Source: a virus
Length of the DNA: 42,565 nucleotides
IMG/VR virus record: IMGVR_UViG_3300050821_002084
Coordinates: 1-42,565 of that record
Direction: 5' to 3' (one strand)
Part shown: positions 1 to 7,309 of the stretch, one piece after another
Numbering within the stretch: position 1 is the first letter of the stretch
Layout: the number at the start of each line of letters is the position of its first letter
Program-made: the position numbers and the translations under genes
Notes under the pieces: generated by a model
Told to the model about the DNA's origin: nothing
The model's input: the letters and a program-made list of their open reading frames with translations, nothing else
Databases searched by the model: none

Positions 1-357
1 ACGGCGAATTTCTCCAATCTCACGGGTGGTAAGAACTTCAGTTTCCCCATAGCGGGATCTCTCTCTCCGGGAGAATACTGGATAGGGTTCCAGCTCTCCA
101 CGACTAACAACAGCAGTATAGGACTGTCTACAACGCTCGCGGGTAATACGATCTCGATGATTCTGGGAGCGAGTCTTACGGCTTCCCAGATCGATGATTT
201 CGGTAATACCTTCTCGGCCAACGTCAACGCCATCAGTCAGGGGATGTACACCAATACGATCACGGCCACTAATCAGACCATAGCGATGTCCAACATCTCA
301 GCGACTGGAACGGCTGGCATGGCCGGAAACTTCCCGGTCATCTTCAGGAACTATTGA
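1..357 (+). CDS. C-terminal part of a phage fibre/decoration protein (5' end outside window)
   Basis: The frame is open from base 1 to a TGA at 355-357. It has no start in the window, so the gene is cut by the left edge. The 118 visible residues match the C-terminal module of the proteins at 36951-38384 and 29773-30498: a PxPGEYxxGF-like turn, a run of Ser/Thr/Ala, a middle MYxN segment and the ending FRNY (FRNA and MRNY in the others). The bases around 100-140 are nearly identical to 30240-30270, so the modules are recently related. The role is inferred as part of a fibre or capsid decoration. The N-terminal half of a similar gene is left open at 41562-42565; the two may be one gene. The glycosyltransferase downstream starts on the last base of this stop codon. 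Confidence 0.75.
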   Translation, partial: TANFSNLTGGKNFSFPIAGSLSPGEYWIGFQLSTTNNSSIGLSTTLAGNTISMILGASLTASQIDDFGNTFSANVNAISQGMYTNTITATNQTIAMSNISATGTAGMAGNFPVIFRNY

Positions 358-1097
358 TGAAACCTCAACTGGTGATGAGTGACTGGCAAGGCACGCATAA
401 CGCGGACCTGGAAGGAAGTCGGGCGCGACTGATCCGGGGCGGAACATGGAAGAGACAGAGAGTTATTTGTATCTTTCCCTCAGCGGATATGATTCCTGCA
501 AAAGCTGCTCTCTCTCACTGGAATCTCGCCTTTCCGCCTAATAACGGGGTGGTGAAGATTCTGGCTCTGGGACAGGAGATCGGAGAAGCGTATTCCAACG
601 CTATCGAACAAGTTCTCGCACATCCGGATCTTAAAGACTGGGAATACATCCTGACTGTGGAAGCGGACAATTTAGCTCCTCCGGATGGAGTATTGAAACT
701 TATTGAGCGGATGGAAGATCACCCGGAATTCTCCTGTATCGGGGGACTCTACTTCACCAAAGGACCTGGAGGTTGTGCGCAGATCTGGGGAGACGTGAAA
801 GACCCAGTACTTAACTTCAGACCTCAGCCACCCGATCCGGCTGGAGGGTTGGTGGAGTGTTGTGGAACAGGCATGGGATTCAATCTCTGGCGACTCTCCA
901 TGTTCCGTGATACCAAGCTTAGAAAGCCTTGGTTCAAGACTATCAGCGGGATAGAAGGTGTAGGTCAGGGAACTCAGGATCTGTACTTCGCCGGGGATGC
1001 CAGGAAGTACGGATACCGGTTTGCTGTGGACTGTTCAGTGAAAGTAGGACACTTGGATTACGACGGGAAATTCGGTCCAATCGATACAGTTTGGTGA
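357..1097 (+). CDS. GT-A type glycosyltransferase-like protein
   Basis: This protein of 246 residues looks like a family 2-type (GT-A fold) glycosyltransferase. Seen: a beta-alpha start (VICIFPSADM, residues 37-46), an acidic VEADN motif (101-105) in the place of the metal/nucleotide-sugar binding DxD, a C-terminal GTQDLYF acidic motif (205-211) and a late histidine (GHLD, 231-234) of the kind that completes metal binding. The start is ATG 357, whose A is shared with the TGA of the preceding fibre gene; a TTG lies 3 bases upstream. The coupling to a Ser/Thr-rich fibre gene, and the sugar-nucleotide enzyme that follows, suggest it modifies virion proteins or host surface glycan. The acceptor and donor cannot be read from sequence. 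A second protein of this kind lies at 35512-36219. Confidence 0.65.
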   Translation: MKPQLVMSDWQGTHNADLEGSRARLIRGGTWKRQRVICIFPSADMIPAKAALSHWNLAFPPNNGVVKILALGQEIGEAYSNAIEQVLAHPDLKDWEYILTVEADNLAPPDGVLKLIERMEDHPEFSCIGGLYFTKGPGGCAQIWGDVKDPVLNFRPQPPDPAGGLVECCGTGMGFNLWRLSMFRDTKLRKPWFKTISGIEGVGQGTQDLYFAGDARKYGYRFAVDCSVKVGHLDYDGKFGPIDTVW

Positions 1098-1101
1098 AAC
1101 A

Positions 1102-2130
1102 ATGAATGAATGGCACGGCGGGAGCAGTCAGCGGATTCTTATTACTGGAGGTGCCGGATTTATCGGTCACCACGTAGTCGAGTATTTCCTGAAGGAGACC
1201 GACTGGCAGTTGACACTGATAGACAGGCTGGATTGTTCGGGGAACCTAAACAGGTTAGCCGAGGTAGGTGCAGCTAAGAACTCACGGGTTAGGTTTGTAT
1301 TCCATGACTTACGCGGAGCTATCAATGATCAGTTGGCATCTCAATTGGGATCGTTTGATTACATCACCCATTTGGCTGCTGCAACGCATGTGGATCGTTC
1401 GATTGAGTCCCCGTTGGGGTTTGTCCTTGACAATGTCGTCGGAACTTGCAATTTGCTTGAATTCGCCCGCCATACTGGCTGCGGACGTTTCTTGTACTTC
1501 TCCACGGATGAGGTTTTCGGCCCAGCTCCTGAAGGATTGCGGTATGTGGAGGAAGCCCGTTATAAGTCTGGCAATCCGTATGCCGCTACCAAAGCGGGTG
1601 GTGAGGAACTATCCGTCGCTTACCACAATACCTACAAGCTCCCGGTCCTAATCACTCATACGATGAATGTCATCGGTTATCGGCAGCATCCGGAGAAATT
1701 TGTCCCCGGAACCATAGCGAAGGTGCGGGATGGAGAGAAGGTCACGATCCATGCGGATAAGACCTGCACCAAGGCCGGAAGCCGTTTCTACATCGATGCA
1801 CGGGAAGTGGCGAATGCGGTTAAGTTCCTCCTTAAGAACGGTGTGATAGGGGAAAAGTACAACATCGTGGGCGAACAGGAAGTGGATAACCTAGAGCTTG
1901 CCCAGTGGATTGCCGAAGCGCAGGGGGAGAAACTGGATTATGAGATGGTGGATTTTCATGGTTCCAGGCCCGGCCATGATCTCCGATACGCCTTGGATGG
2001 AGAGAAAATGAAGAAAATATTCTGGTTTCCCAGAAGGAAAATCACTCAAAGCATAGAGGATATCGTGGACTGGTCACTGGCTAATCCTCACTGGTTGACC
2101 CCACGTAAAACGCTCAGGAGCGTGGCATGA
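1102..2130 (+). CDS. NAD-dependent epimerase/dehydratase, RmlB-like
   Basis: This is a short-chain dehydrogenase of the extended (sugar nucleotide) type, closest in motifs to dTDP-glucose 4,6-dehydratase. Seen: Rossmann glycine motif TGGAGFIG (residues 15-22), HLAAATHVDRSI (90-101), the catalytic STDEVFG (134-140; RmlB has STDEVYG) and the YxxxK pair Y160/K164. The length of 342 is usual for the family. It would make a 4-keto-6-deoxy sugar nucleotide that the flanking glycosyltransferase and methyltransferase could use or modify. The start ATG 1102 is 4 bases after the previous stop, and the end overlaps the next start (ATGA). The exact substrate is inferred only; a 4-epimerase is possible. 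Confidence 0.85.
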   Translation: MNEWHGGSSQRILITGGAGFIGHHVVEYFLKETDWQLTLIDRLDCSGNLNRLAEVGAAKNSRVRFVFHDLRGAINDQLASQLGSFDYITHLAAATHVDRSIESPLGFVLDNVVGTCNLLEFARHTGCGRFLYFSTDEVFGPAPEGLRYVEEARYKSGNPYAATKAGGEELSVAYHNTYKLPVLITHTMNVIGYRQHPEKFVPGTIAKVRDGEKVTIHADKTCTKAGSRFYIDAREVANAVKFLLKNGVIGEKYNIVGEQEVDNLELAQWIAEAQGEKLDYEMVDFHGSRPGHDLRYALDGEKMKKIFWFPRRKITQSIEDIVDWSLANPHWLTPRKTLRSVA

Positions 2131-2699
2131 GTCGCAAAGCAGTGAAGTTACAGGCGGTTCCGGATGCTCCTTTGAAACTCGATCTGGGAGCCGGCAAGAA
2201 CGGCAAGGAAGGCTTTACCAAGGTCGATAGACGTTCCTTTCCGGGAATCGATGTTGTGACTGATCTAACCGAGAAATGGCCTTGGGATGAGTCTTCAGTG
2301 GAGGAAGCTCACATGTCCCATACTCTTGAACACTTCAACGGAGTGCAGAGAGTACATGTGATGAATGAGCTGTACCGGGTATTAAAGCCAGGTTCCAAAT
2401 GCATGATCATTACTCCACACTGGTGTTCTTCCCGTGCTTATGGAGATTTCACCCACCAGTGGCCGCCAGTGGGAGAGATGTTCTATTACTACCTCTCCAA
2501 GACGTGGAGGAAAGAGAACGCTCCAGACAACGACGTGGAGTGGAATTCTCAGGGTTATAACTGTGATTTTGAGGCGACCTGGGGATATGGAATGAGACAG
2601 GATCTCATGGTGAGGAACCAGGAATATCAGAACTTCGCACTCTCCAATTACAAAGAGGCGGCGATGGATCTGCATGCTTGTGTGATAGCTAAGAAATGA
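2127..2699 (+). CDS. Class I SAM-dependent methyltransferase
   Basis: The 190-residue protein has the class I methyltransferase layout: motif I LDLGAG (residues 18-23), an acidic end of strand 2 (TKVDRR, 31-36), SHTLEHF (64-70) and ELYRVLKPGS (81-90), the typical Methyltransf_11 order. It overlaps both neighbours by ATGA, so it is translated with the RmlB-like gene and the PASTA-like gene. With a glycosyltransferase and a sugar dehydratase beside it, sugar methylation is the most likely job, but the substrate is not shown by the sequence; methylation of a protein or small molecule remains possible. Confidence 0.75.
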   Translation: MSRKAVKLQAVPDAPLKLDLGAGKNGKEGFTKVDRRSFPGIDVVTDLTEKWPWDESSVEEAHMSHTLEHFNGVQRVHVMNELYRVLKPGSKCMIITPHWCSSRAYGDFTHQWPPVGEMFYYYLSKTWRKENAPDNDVEWNSQGYNCDFEATWGYGMRQDLMVRNQEYQNFALSNYKEAAMDLHACVIAKK

Positions 2700-3007
2700 T
2701 CGGGGGCTTTCAATATGGTCCATTCCAGTTCGCTTACCAGCAATTCATCCCTTCGCCTGCGAATCCCGGACAGTTCCCGGTACCGAACTTCATAGGACTC
2801 GACTGGTATGCAGCGTCTTATCAGATCTTTCTGGAAGGACTCACGCAAGGAACTCCTCCTTTCATCGTACCTTTAGGGAATCTGCTTCCGGGGACCGTGA
2901 CTGCACAGTTACCGGCTGTGGGAACTCCAGTATCTCTAGGAACGAATATCCAGCTCACGGTGGCGATGGAAGGCTTGCTCAGTGTGACTTTCAACTTGCT
3001 GCACTAA
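2696..3007 (+). CDS. PASTA-like domain virion-region protein
   Basis: This small protein of 103 residues has an aromatic N-terminal tail (GGFQYGPFQFAYQQF, 3-17) followed by one PASTA-like domain. Seen: VPNFIGL (29-35) for the first strand and turn, a helix around 38-49, then PGTVTAQLPAVGTPV (65-79) and the last strand GTNIQLTV (82-89), the normal order and spacing of the family. PASTA domains usually bind peptidoglycan or act as spacers in cell-wall proteins. Placed directly before the tail accessory gene, it is probably a virion part, and wall contact during DNA entry is an inference. No catalytic or membrane segment is visible. The start overlaps the methyltransferase stop (ATGA). Confidence 0.6.
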   Translation: MIGGFQYGPFQFAYQQFIPSPANPGQFPVPNFIGLDWYAASYQIFLEGLTQGTPPFIVPLGNLLPGTVTAQLPAVGTPVSLGTNIQLTVAMEGLLSVTFNLLH

Positions 3008-3010
3008 TTT

Positions 3011-3973
3011 ATGCCAGGTAATACGACTTCCACGGCCTCTGACATCATTCAGGGGGCGTTACTCAATATCACCGCTTATGCGGTCGGACAACCTCTCACT
3101 AACCAGGTGGCCTCGACCTGCATGCAGGTATTGAACGACCTCTTGGATTCCCTCTCCACCGATCAGGCGTTTATCTACACCCAGACAGAAAACATCCTTC
3201 AATGGAATCCGGGTCAGTTCGAATACACGGTAGGAAATCCAGTAGGTGGAACATTCACCGGGACTCTTACACTGGGCTCTCCGGTTATTACGGGGGCCAC
3301 TGTTCCGGCAGGGGTAATCATTGAAAGCGATATGACGGACGTTCAGTCCCTACTCCCTGCCGATACTGAGGTCTTGGGTACTTCACCGATCACGGTGACC
3401 TTGGATAAGAATGCGATAGCGAATAGTTCCGGATTGGATCTCTTCACCTATACGACCCCGGGAAACTTCAAGATCCCTCGTCCGTTGAGGATCCGTTCCA
3501 GCTTTACCCGTGTAACTAATTCGGCTTCTGCGGGACTCGATTACTGGTTCGATGTCGTTTCACTGGATCGATATAACGAGATAGGACTTAAGAGTGTTCC
3601 GGGTCCATGGCCTTATCTTTGTGCTTATCAGCCTACGTTTCCCTTAGCGACGTTATGGGTCTATCCCAATCCTTCGATTGCAGGGGAAGTACATCTCTTT
3701 ACTGATCTGATCCTGTCGGAGTTTCCGAATCTCACGACCCCGATAAACCTTCCTCAAGGATATAACCGGGCACTAAAGAAACTTCTGGGATTGGAGTTGT
3801 GTCCGCTCTTTGGGAAGACGCCTAGTCCGCAACTGATTCTTCAGGCGAAGGAAGCCAAGAACCTTCTCAAAGATCAGAATGCCTCCCCTGTTGTGACTCT
3901 GAGGTATGACTCGGATCTGGTCAGGAGTCGTCATACAGACGCTGGCTGGATCATTCAGGGCGGATTTCTCTAG
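3011..3973 (+). CDS. Tail accessory factor, P22 gp4-like, with inserted beta domain
   Basis: The N-terminal helical region (STASDIIQGALLNITAY, 6-22; NDLLDSLSTDQAFIYT, 42-57) and the block RPLRIRSSFTRV match the P22 gp4/tail-accessory family, which closes the portal and begins the short tail. The known family block reads roughly YTIG...F..PRP; here it is split by about 70 residues (80-148), beginning GTFTGTLTLG and ending LDLFTY, rich in Val/Thr/Ile. Insertions of the same type occur at 3973-5718 and 38747-40204. The C-terminal helix (NRALKKLLGLELCPLF) is also family-like. The length of 320 is about twice the 166 of P22 gp4, part of which the insertion explains. The next gene starts on its stop codon. 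Confidence 0.75.
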   Translation: MPGNTTSTASDIIQGALLNITAYAVGQPLTNQVASTCMQVLNDLLDSLSTDQAFIYTQTENILQWNPGQFEYTVGNPVGGTFTGTLTLGSPVITGATVPAGVIIESDMTDVQSLLPADTEVLGTSPITVTLDKNAIANSSGLDLFTYTTPGNFKIPRPLRIRSSFTRVTNSASAGLDYWFDVVSLDRYNEIGLKSVPGPWPYLCAYQPTFPLATLWVYPNPSIAGEVHLFTDLILSEFPNLTTPINLPQGYNRALKKLLGLELCPLFGKTPSPQLILQAKEAKNLLKDQNASPVVTLRYDSDLVRSRHTDAGWIIQGGFL

Positions 3974-5718
3974 TGTTTCAAGGTGGTGACTTCGGTCTCG
4001 TAGGCGGGGCTTACGAGGCTCCTGATCTATTGCAGGACGCCCAGAGGCTGATCAACTGGTATGTAGAGATAGATAATTCCCCGGGAGCGAAGATGCCTAT
4101 AGCTCTCTTGGGAGCACCTGGACTTAAACCGATCATCAATACGATAACAGGACCGGTGAGAGGAATGTGGACGCTGCCGGGTAACAAGACGATGTTGTAT
4201 GTAGTCGCCGCAAGTGTTTATCTCGCCACGGTTACAGTATCGGCGACTTCCAGTTCCATAGCTCAGTTCTCCACGGTCAAGGTCGGCACCTTACTTACAA
4301 ACTCCGGGAGAGTGGTGATCCGGGATAACGGAGTTCTATTCAACGGACTCGGGGGTTATGCGGTTCTGGTGGATGGAACCTACGGGTATTTCTACCGGAT
4401 AGCCGGGGCCGGGACGATCACCTTCACAGCTAATCTCACGGTTACTACTCCCACGATTAGTTTCCCGGTAGGAGTACTGGTCCCGAATAACCTCATCGTG
4501 TCCAGTGGATTTATCACCGATAGTGCAGCGGCCCTTCCTGCATCGACCACAATTCAGTCGGTGAGCTTTACGGCGAATACGATTACGCTTTCAGCCGCAG
4601 CGACATCCAGTCAGACAGCCGACGTGTTCACGCTGAACATTCCGGCTTTCGGACAGATCCTGGATCCGGCCTTTCTGGGGGCTGACAGAATAGCTTTTAT
4701 CGAAGGGTGGTTGATCTTCAATCAACCGGGGACGAGGACGTTTTATACCAACGCTCCGATACCTTATACGTTGACCTTTGCAGGAGCTTTCTATGCTTTG
4801 AAGGACTCCTCCACGGATAACCTGATCACTCTGCATGAGAACAACCGGGAACTATGGTTGGTGGGAGAGAGGACGAGTGAGGTCTGGTACAACTCAGGGG
4901 GGGTGAATTTCTCCTTCTCCCGTCTTCCTGGAATCGGTCCACAGGTGGGATGTGGGGCCAAGCATTCCATCGCCCGACTAGGGCCTAATCTTATCTGGTT
5001 GGGAAGGAACGAGCAGGGTGAGAACATGGTCATGATGACCAGTCAGTACAACCTTGAGAGAGTTTCCACTCATGGAGTGGAAGCGGCTCTGTCCTCTTAC
5101 ACCGTGGTGGACGATGCCATCGGGGATGTGTATGAGGATAACGGACACGTCCAGTACATTCTCACCTTTCCGACGATGGATGTAACCTGGTGTTTCGATC
5201 TGACGGTCTTCCGAAATAGCGAAGGCCGGTTGGGATGGTGGCAGAGACTTTCCTGGGATTCCACAGCTGGGGTTTATCACCGGCACCGCGGAAATTGCTA
5301 TGCAAACTTCGCGGATATCCGCATGTGTGGGGACTTTCAGTCCGGTCAGATCCACCAACAGGACCGGAAATACTTTACCGATGCTGATAGGCCTCTGAGA
5401 GCCCAGAGACGGACCCCCCACGTCTGGAGGAAGGAAAGCCGGGAAAGAGTGTTCTTTGCCCAGCTTCAGGTCGAGTTCACTCCCGGGGTCGGATTACAGG
5501 TCGGCCAGGGGACGGATCCCCAGGTGATGATCCGCTGGTCGGACGATGGGGGACTCTCCTGGGGTACAGAACAGTGGGTATCCATCGGGAAGGTGGGAGA
5601 GACCAAGAACCGGGCGGTGATCTATAACCTCGGGGAAGCCCGGGACAGGGTCTGGGAAGTGAATATCTCTGACCCGGTAAAACGGGACATCATCGGGGCG
5701 ACCTTGTTCATGGAATGA
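3973..5718 (+). CDS. Packaged-DNA stabilisation protein, P22 gp10-like
   Basis: This 581-residue tail protein has the gp10 hallmarks: an N-terminal ALLGAPGLKPI (44-54), RGMWTLPG (63-70), LYVVAASVYL (75-84), IWLGRNEQGENMV (341-353) and VSTHGVEAALSSY (364-376). In P22, gp10 sits under gp4 and holds DNA in the filled head. Between VDGTYGYFYR and the family block DPAFLGADRI about 75 extra residues are present (146-223, Thr/Ala/Val-rich, with NTITLSAAATSS), resembling the insertion in the gp4-like gene just upstream. The start is a GTG overlapping the TAG of that gene; no upstream ATG is available. The order gp4-gp10 is the P22 order. Confidence 0.85.
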   Translation: MFQGGDFGLVGGAYEAPDLLQDAQRLINWYVEIDNSPGAKMPIALLGAPGLKPIINTITGPVRGMWTLPGNKTMLYVVAASVYLATVTVSATSSSIAQFSTVKVGTLLTNSGRVVIRDNGVLFNGLGGYAVLVDGTYGYFYRIAGAGTITFTANLTVTTPTISFPVGVLVPNNLIVSSGFITDSAAALPASTTIQSVSFTANTITLSAAATSSQTADVFTLNIPAFGQILDPAFLGADRIAFIEGWLIFNQPGTRTFYTNAPIPYTLTFAGAFYALKDSSTDNLITLHENNRELWLVGERTSEVWYNSGGVNFSFSRLPGIGPQVGCGAKHSIARLGPNLIWLGRNEQGENMVMMTSQYNLERVSTHGVEAALSSYTVVDDAIGDVYEDNGHVQYILTFPTMDVTWCFDLTVFRNSEGRLGWWQRLSWDSTAGVYHRHRGNCYANFADIRMCGDFQSGQIHQQDRKYFTDADRPLRAQRRTPHVWRKESRERVFFAQLQVEFTPGVGLQVGQGTDPQVMIRWSDDGGLSWGTEQWVSIGKVGETKNRAVIYNLGEARDRVWEVNISDPVKRDIIGATLFME

Positions 5719-6053
5719 GCACTTTAAACCGCATGCCAAGCTATACAGAGGCCCTGGAGACCGGATCTGTGACTACCCGGGGCTGGTATACCTTCTGGCT
5801 GGGATTACTCCAGGGGCAGCCCGTAGGGGCGCCCAGTGCCATCGTGCCGGGGGTCTCCCCATTCAGCTACGTGGCCCCTCTTGGAGGGTCGGTGATCCTG
5901 TCCGGAGGCACTGTATCCAAGGTCGAAGTGAGCCGCGATGGGATGACCTTTTACGTCACCGGGCAGACCTCCGGCATGTTCCCGCTCTCTCAGGGGGATA
6001 CGTTGAGGACGACTTATTCCGGTTCTCCTACGATGACCTTTATCTCCCGATGA
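5715..6053 (+). CDS. Small tail-region beta-structured protein
   Basis: This protein of 112 residues sits right after the gp10-like gene, and both of its ends overlap neighbours (ATGA type). The N-terminal half contains TRGWYTFWLGLLQG (22-35), an aromatic helix often seen in small podovirus structural proteins. The C-terminal half (SPFSYVAPLGG onward, ending GDTLRTTYSGSPTMTFI) is a small all-beta domain seen in similarly placed phage proteins of unknown role. In P22 this position is taken by the needle gp26, but the sequence here is too short and has no coiled-coil repeat, so I do not call it a needle. A virion accessory role is inferred. Confidence 0.7.
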   Translation: MSTLNRMPSYTEALETGSVTTRGWYTFWLGLLQGQPVGAPSAIVPGVSPFSYVAPLGGSVILSGGTVSKVEVSRDGMTFYVTGQTSGMFPLSQGDTLRTTYSGSPTMTFISR

Positions 6054-6523
6054 TCGTCATTGAAAAGGAAACTTTCAACGCTGAGATGGCTGCTGAAGTT
6101 CTTCCTTTAGCTCAGAGGTGCTGGAATGAAAGCACCCTGTTCAAAGGTGAAACCTGTGCATACCACGGGGATAGAGAATTTACGATTGAACCGGACGTGG
6201 AGACCTATCAGCGTCTGCAAGATCAAGGGCTGCTGGTATTAGTCACTCTCCGAGATGAAACAGAACTGAAAGGCTATGTCATTGGATTTCTATATAGCAG
6301 TTTGCATCACAGGAAGATTCCGTGTGGATTCGGAGATTCCATTTATATAGAACCCGATTACCGATCTCATACCTGGGCCGTTGCTAAAAGGTTCGAGAAG
6401 GAAATGAAGGAACTGGGTGCACAAATCATAGGCTGGCCGGTTCACTTGAATGGTCCGGTCTATGAGATTCTAAAAGCCAAAGGTTATACCGGTGATGACG
6501 TTGTGATGGAGAAGAGGATTTAA
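6050..6523 (+). CDS. GNAT-family acetyltransferase-like protein
   Basis: This 157-residue protein shows the GNAT order: N-terminal helix pair, central strands with GYVIGFLYSSL, then a strand followed by an acidic turn and helix (DSIYIEPDYRSHTWAVAKRF) equivalent to the acetyl-CoA pyrophosphate loop, and a last strand GPVYEILKAKGY typical of GNAT C-termini. The usual Q/RxxGxG/A loop is degenerate (YRSHTWA), so catalysis is not certain. Similar proteins occur in many podovirus tail modules. It could acetylate a virion protein or a sugar; the substrate is unknown. It starts inside the stop of the preceding gene and is followed 3 bases later by the ejection gene. Confidence 0.65.
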   Translation: MIVIEKETFNAEMAAEVLPLAQRCWNESTLFKGETCAYHGDREFTIEPDVETYQRLQDQGLLVLVTLRDETELKGYVIGFLYSSLHHRKIPCGFGDSIYIEPDYRSHTWAVAKRFEKEMKELGAQIIGWPVHLNGPVYEILKAKGYTGDDVVMEKRI

Positions 6524-6526
6524 TTT

Positions 6527-7300
6527 ATGTGTGTAGCAGCCGCTATTGCAGGAGGCGCCATTGTTGCGGGCGGAATCAGTGCCTATGGGGCGACTCAAGC
6601 TGCCGATACCCAGGCGAATGCCGCTCAGAATGCCCAGAACATCTCCTTGGGTGAATTCAACACCATTACGGGACAAGAAAAGCCTTACATGCAGGGTGGT
6701 CAGGGGGCTCTGTCTGCCCTGGAATATGGTCTGGGAACAGGTGGCGCACCCGGGAACACTGGTATAGGTCGAGGCAGTCTCACCGCTCCCTTCACCACGC
6801 AGAACTGGCAACAGTTGTCCCCGATGTACAACTTCACCAAACAGCAAGGGCAACAGGGAGTGTTGAATGCCGAGGCGTCCCAACAGGGATCCTTGTCGGG
6901 ATCGGCTGCTAAGGATCTGATCAACTACAACCAGGGGGCTGCTAATCAGTCATTTGGTCAGGCATTCAACCAGTATCAAACACAGCAGGGAAATATTTTT
7001 AATCGTCTCTCGACCATTGCAACACTGGGTCAGAACGCAGCGGCGAATACCGGCTATCAGGGAACGGCACTAGCAGGACAACAGGCTCAGAGTGCAACCA
7101 ACATAGGCACTGCTCAGGCCGCAGGGACGATAGGAGCCACGAATGCCATTAGTGGAGGAATATCAAATGCCATGCCGTGGCTATATGCCAATAGCCCCGC
7201 ATCTTATGGGTTAGCTTCAGGTGGTGGTAACCCTGCGCTTTGGGATACATCTGGGGTGGGTAATTTTGTTGACTACGGAGCAGGCGCAGGCCTTGGATAG
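6527..7300 (+). CDS. DNA transfer/ejection protein, P22 gp7-like
   Basis: The 257 residues are rich in Ala, Gly, Gln and Asn. Seen: an N-terminal hydrophobic Gly/Ala stretch (CVAAAIAGGAIVAGGISAYG, 2-21), a helix of Ala/Gln, then PMYNFTKQQGQQGVLNAEAS followed by SGSAAKDLINYNQGAANQSF and a second Gln/Asn-rich helix. The arrangement 'xYxFxxxQGxxAlxxxAAxxGxxxSG' is typical of podovirus DNA-transfer proteins such as P22 gp7. Such proteins leave the capsid with the DNA and help form a channel across the cell envelope. It is the first of three consecutive ejection genes in the P22 order. Confidence 0.75.
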   Translation: MCVAAAIAGGAIVAGGISAYGATQAADTQANAAQNAQNISLGEFNTITGQEKPYMQGGQGALSALEYGLGTGGAPGNTGIGRGSLTAPFTTQNWQQLSPMYNFTKQQGQQGVLNAEASQQGSLSGSAAKDLINYNQGAANQSFGQAFNQYQTQQGNIFNRLSTIATLGQNAAANTGYQGTALAGQQAQSATNIGTAQAAGTIGATNAISGGISNAMPWLYANSPASYGLASGGGNPALWDTSGVGNFVDYGAGAGLG

Positions 7301-7309
7301 GAGTGAATC

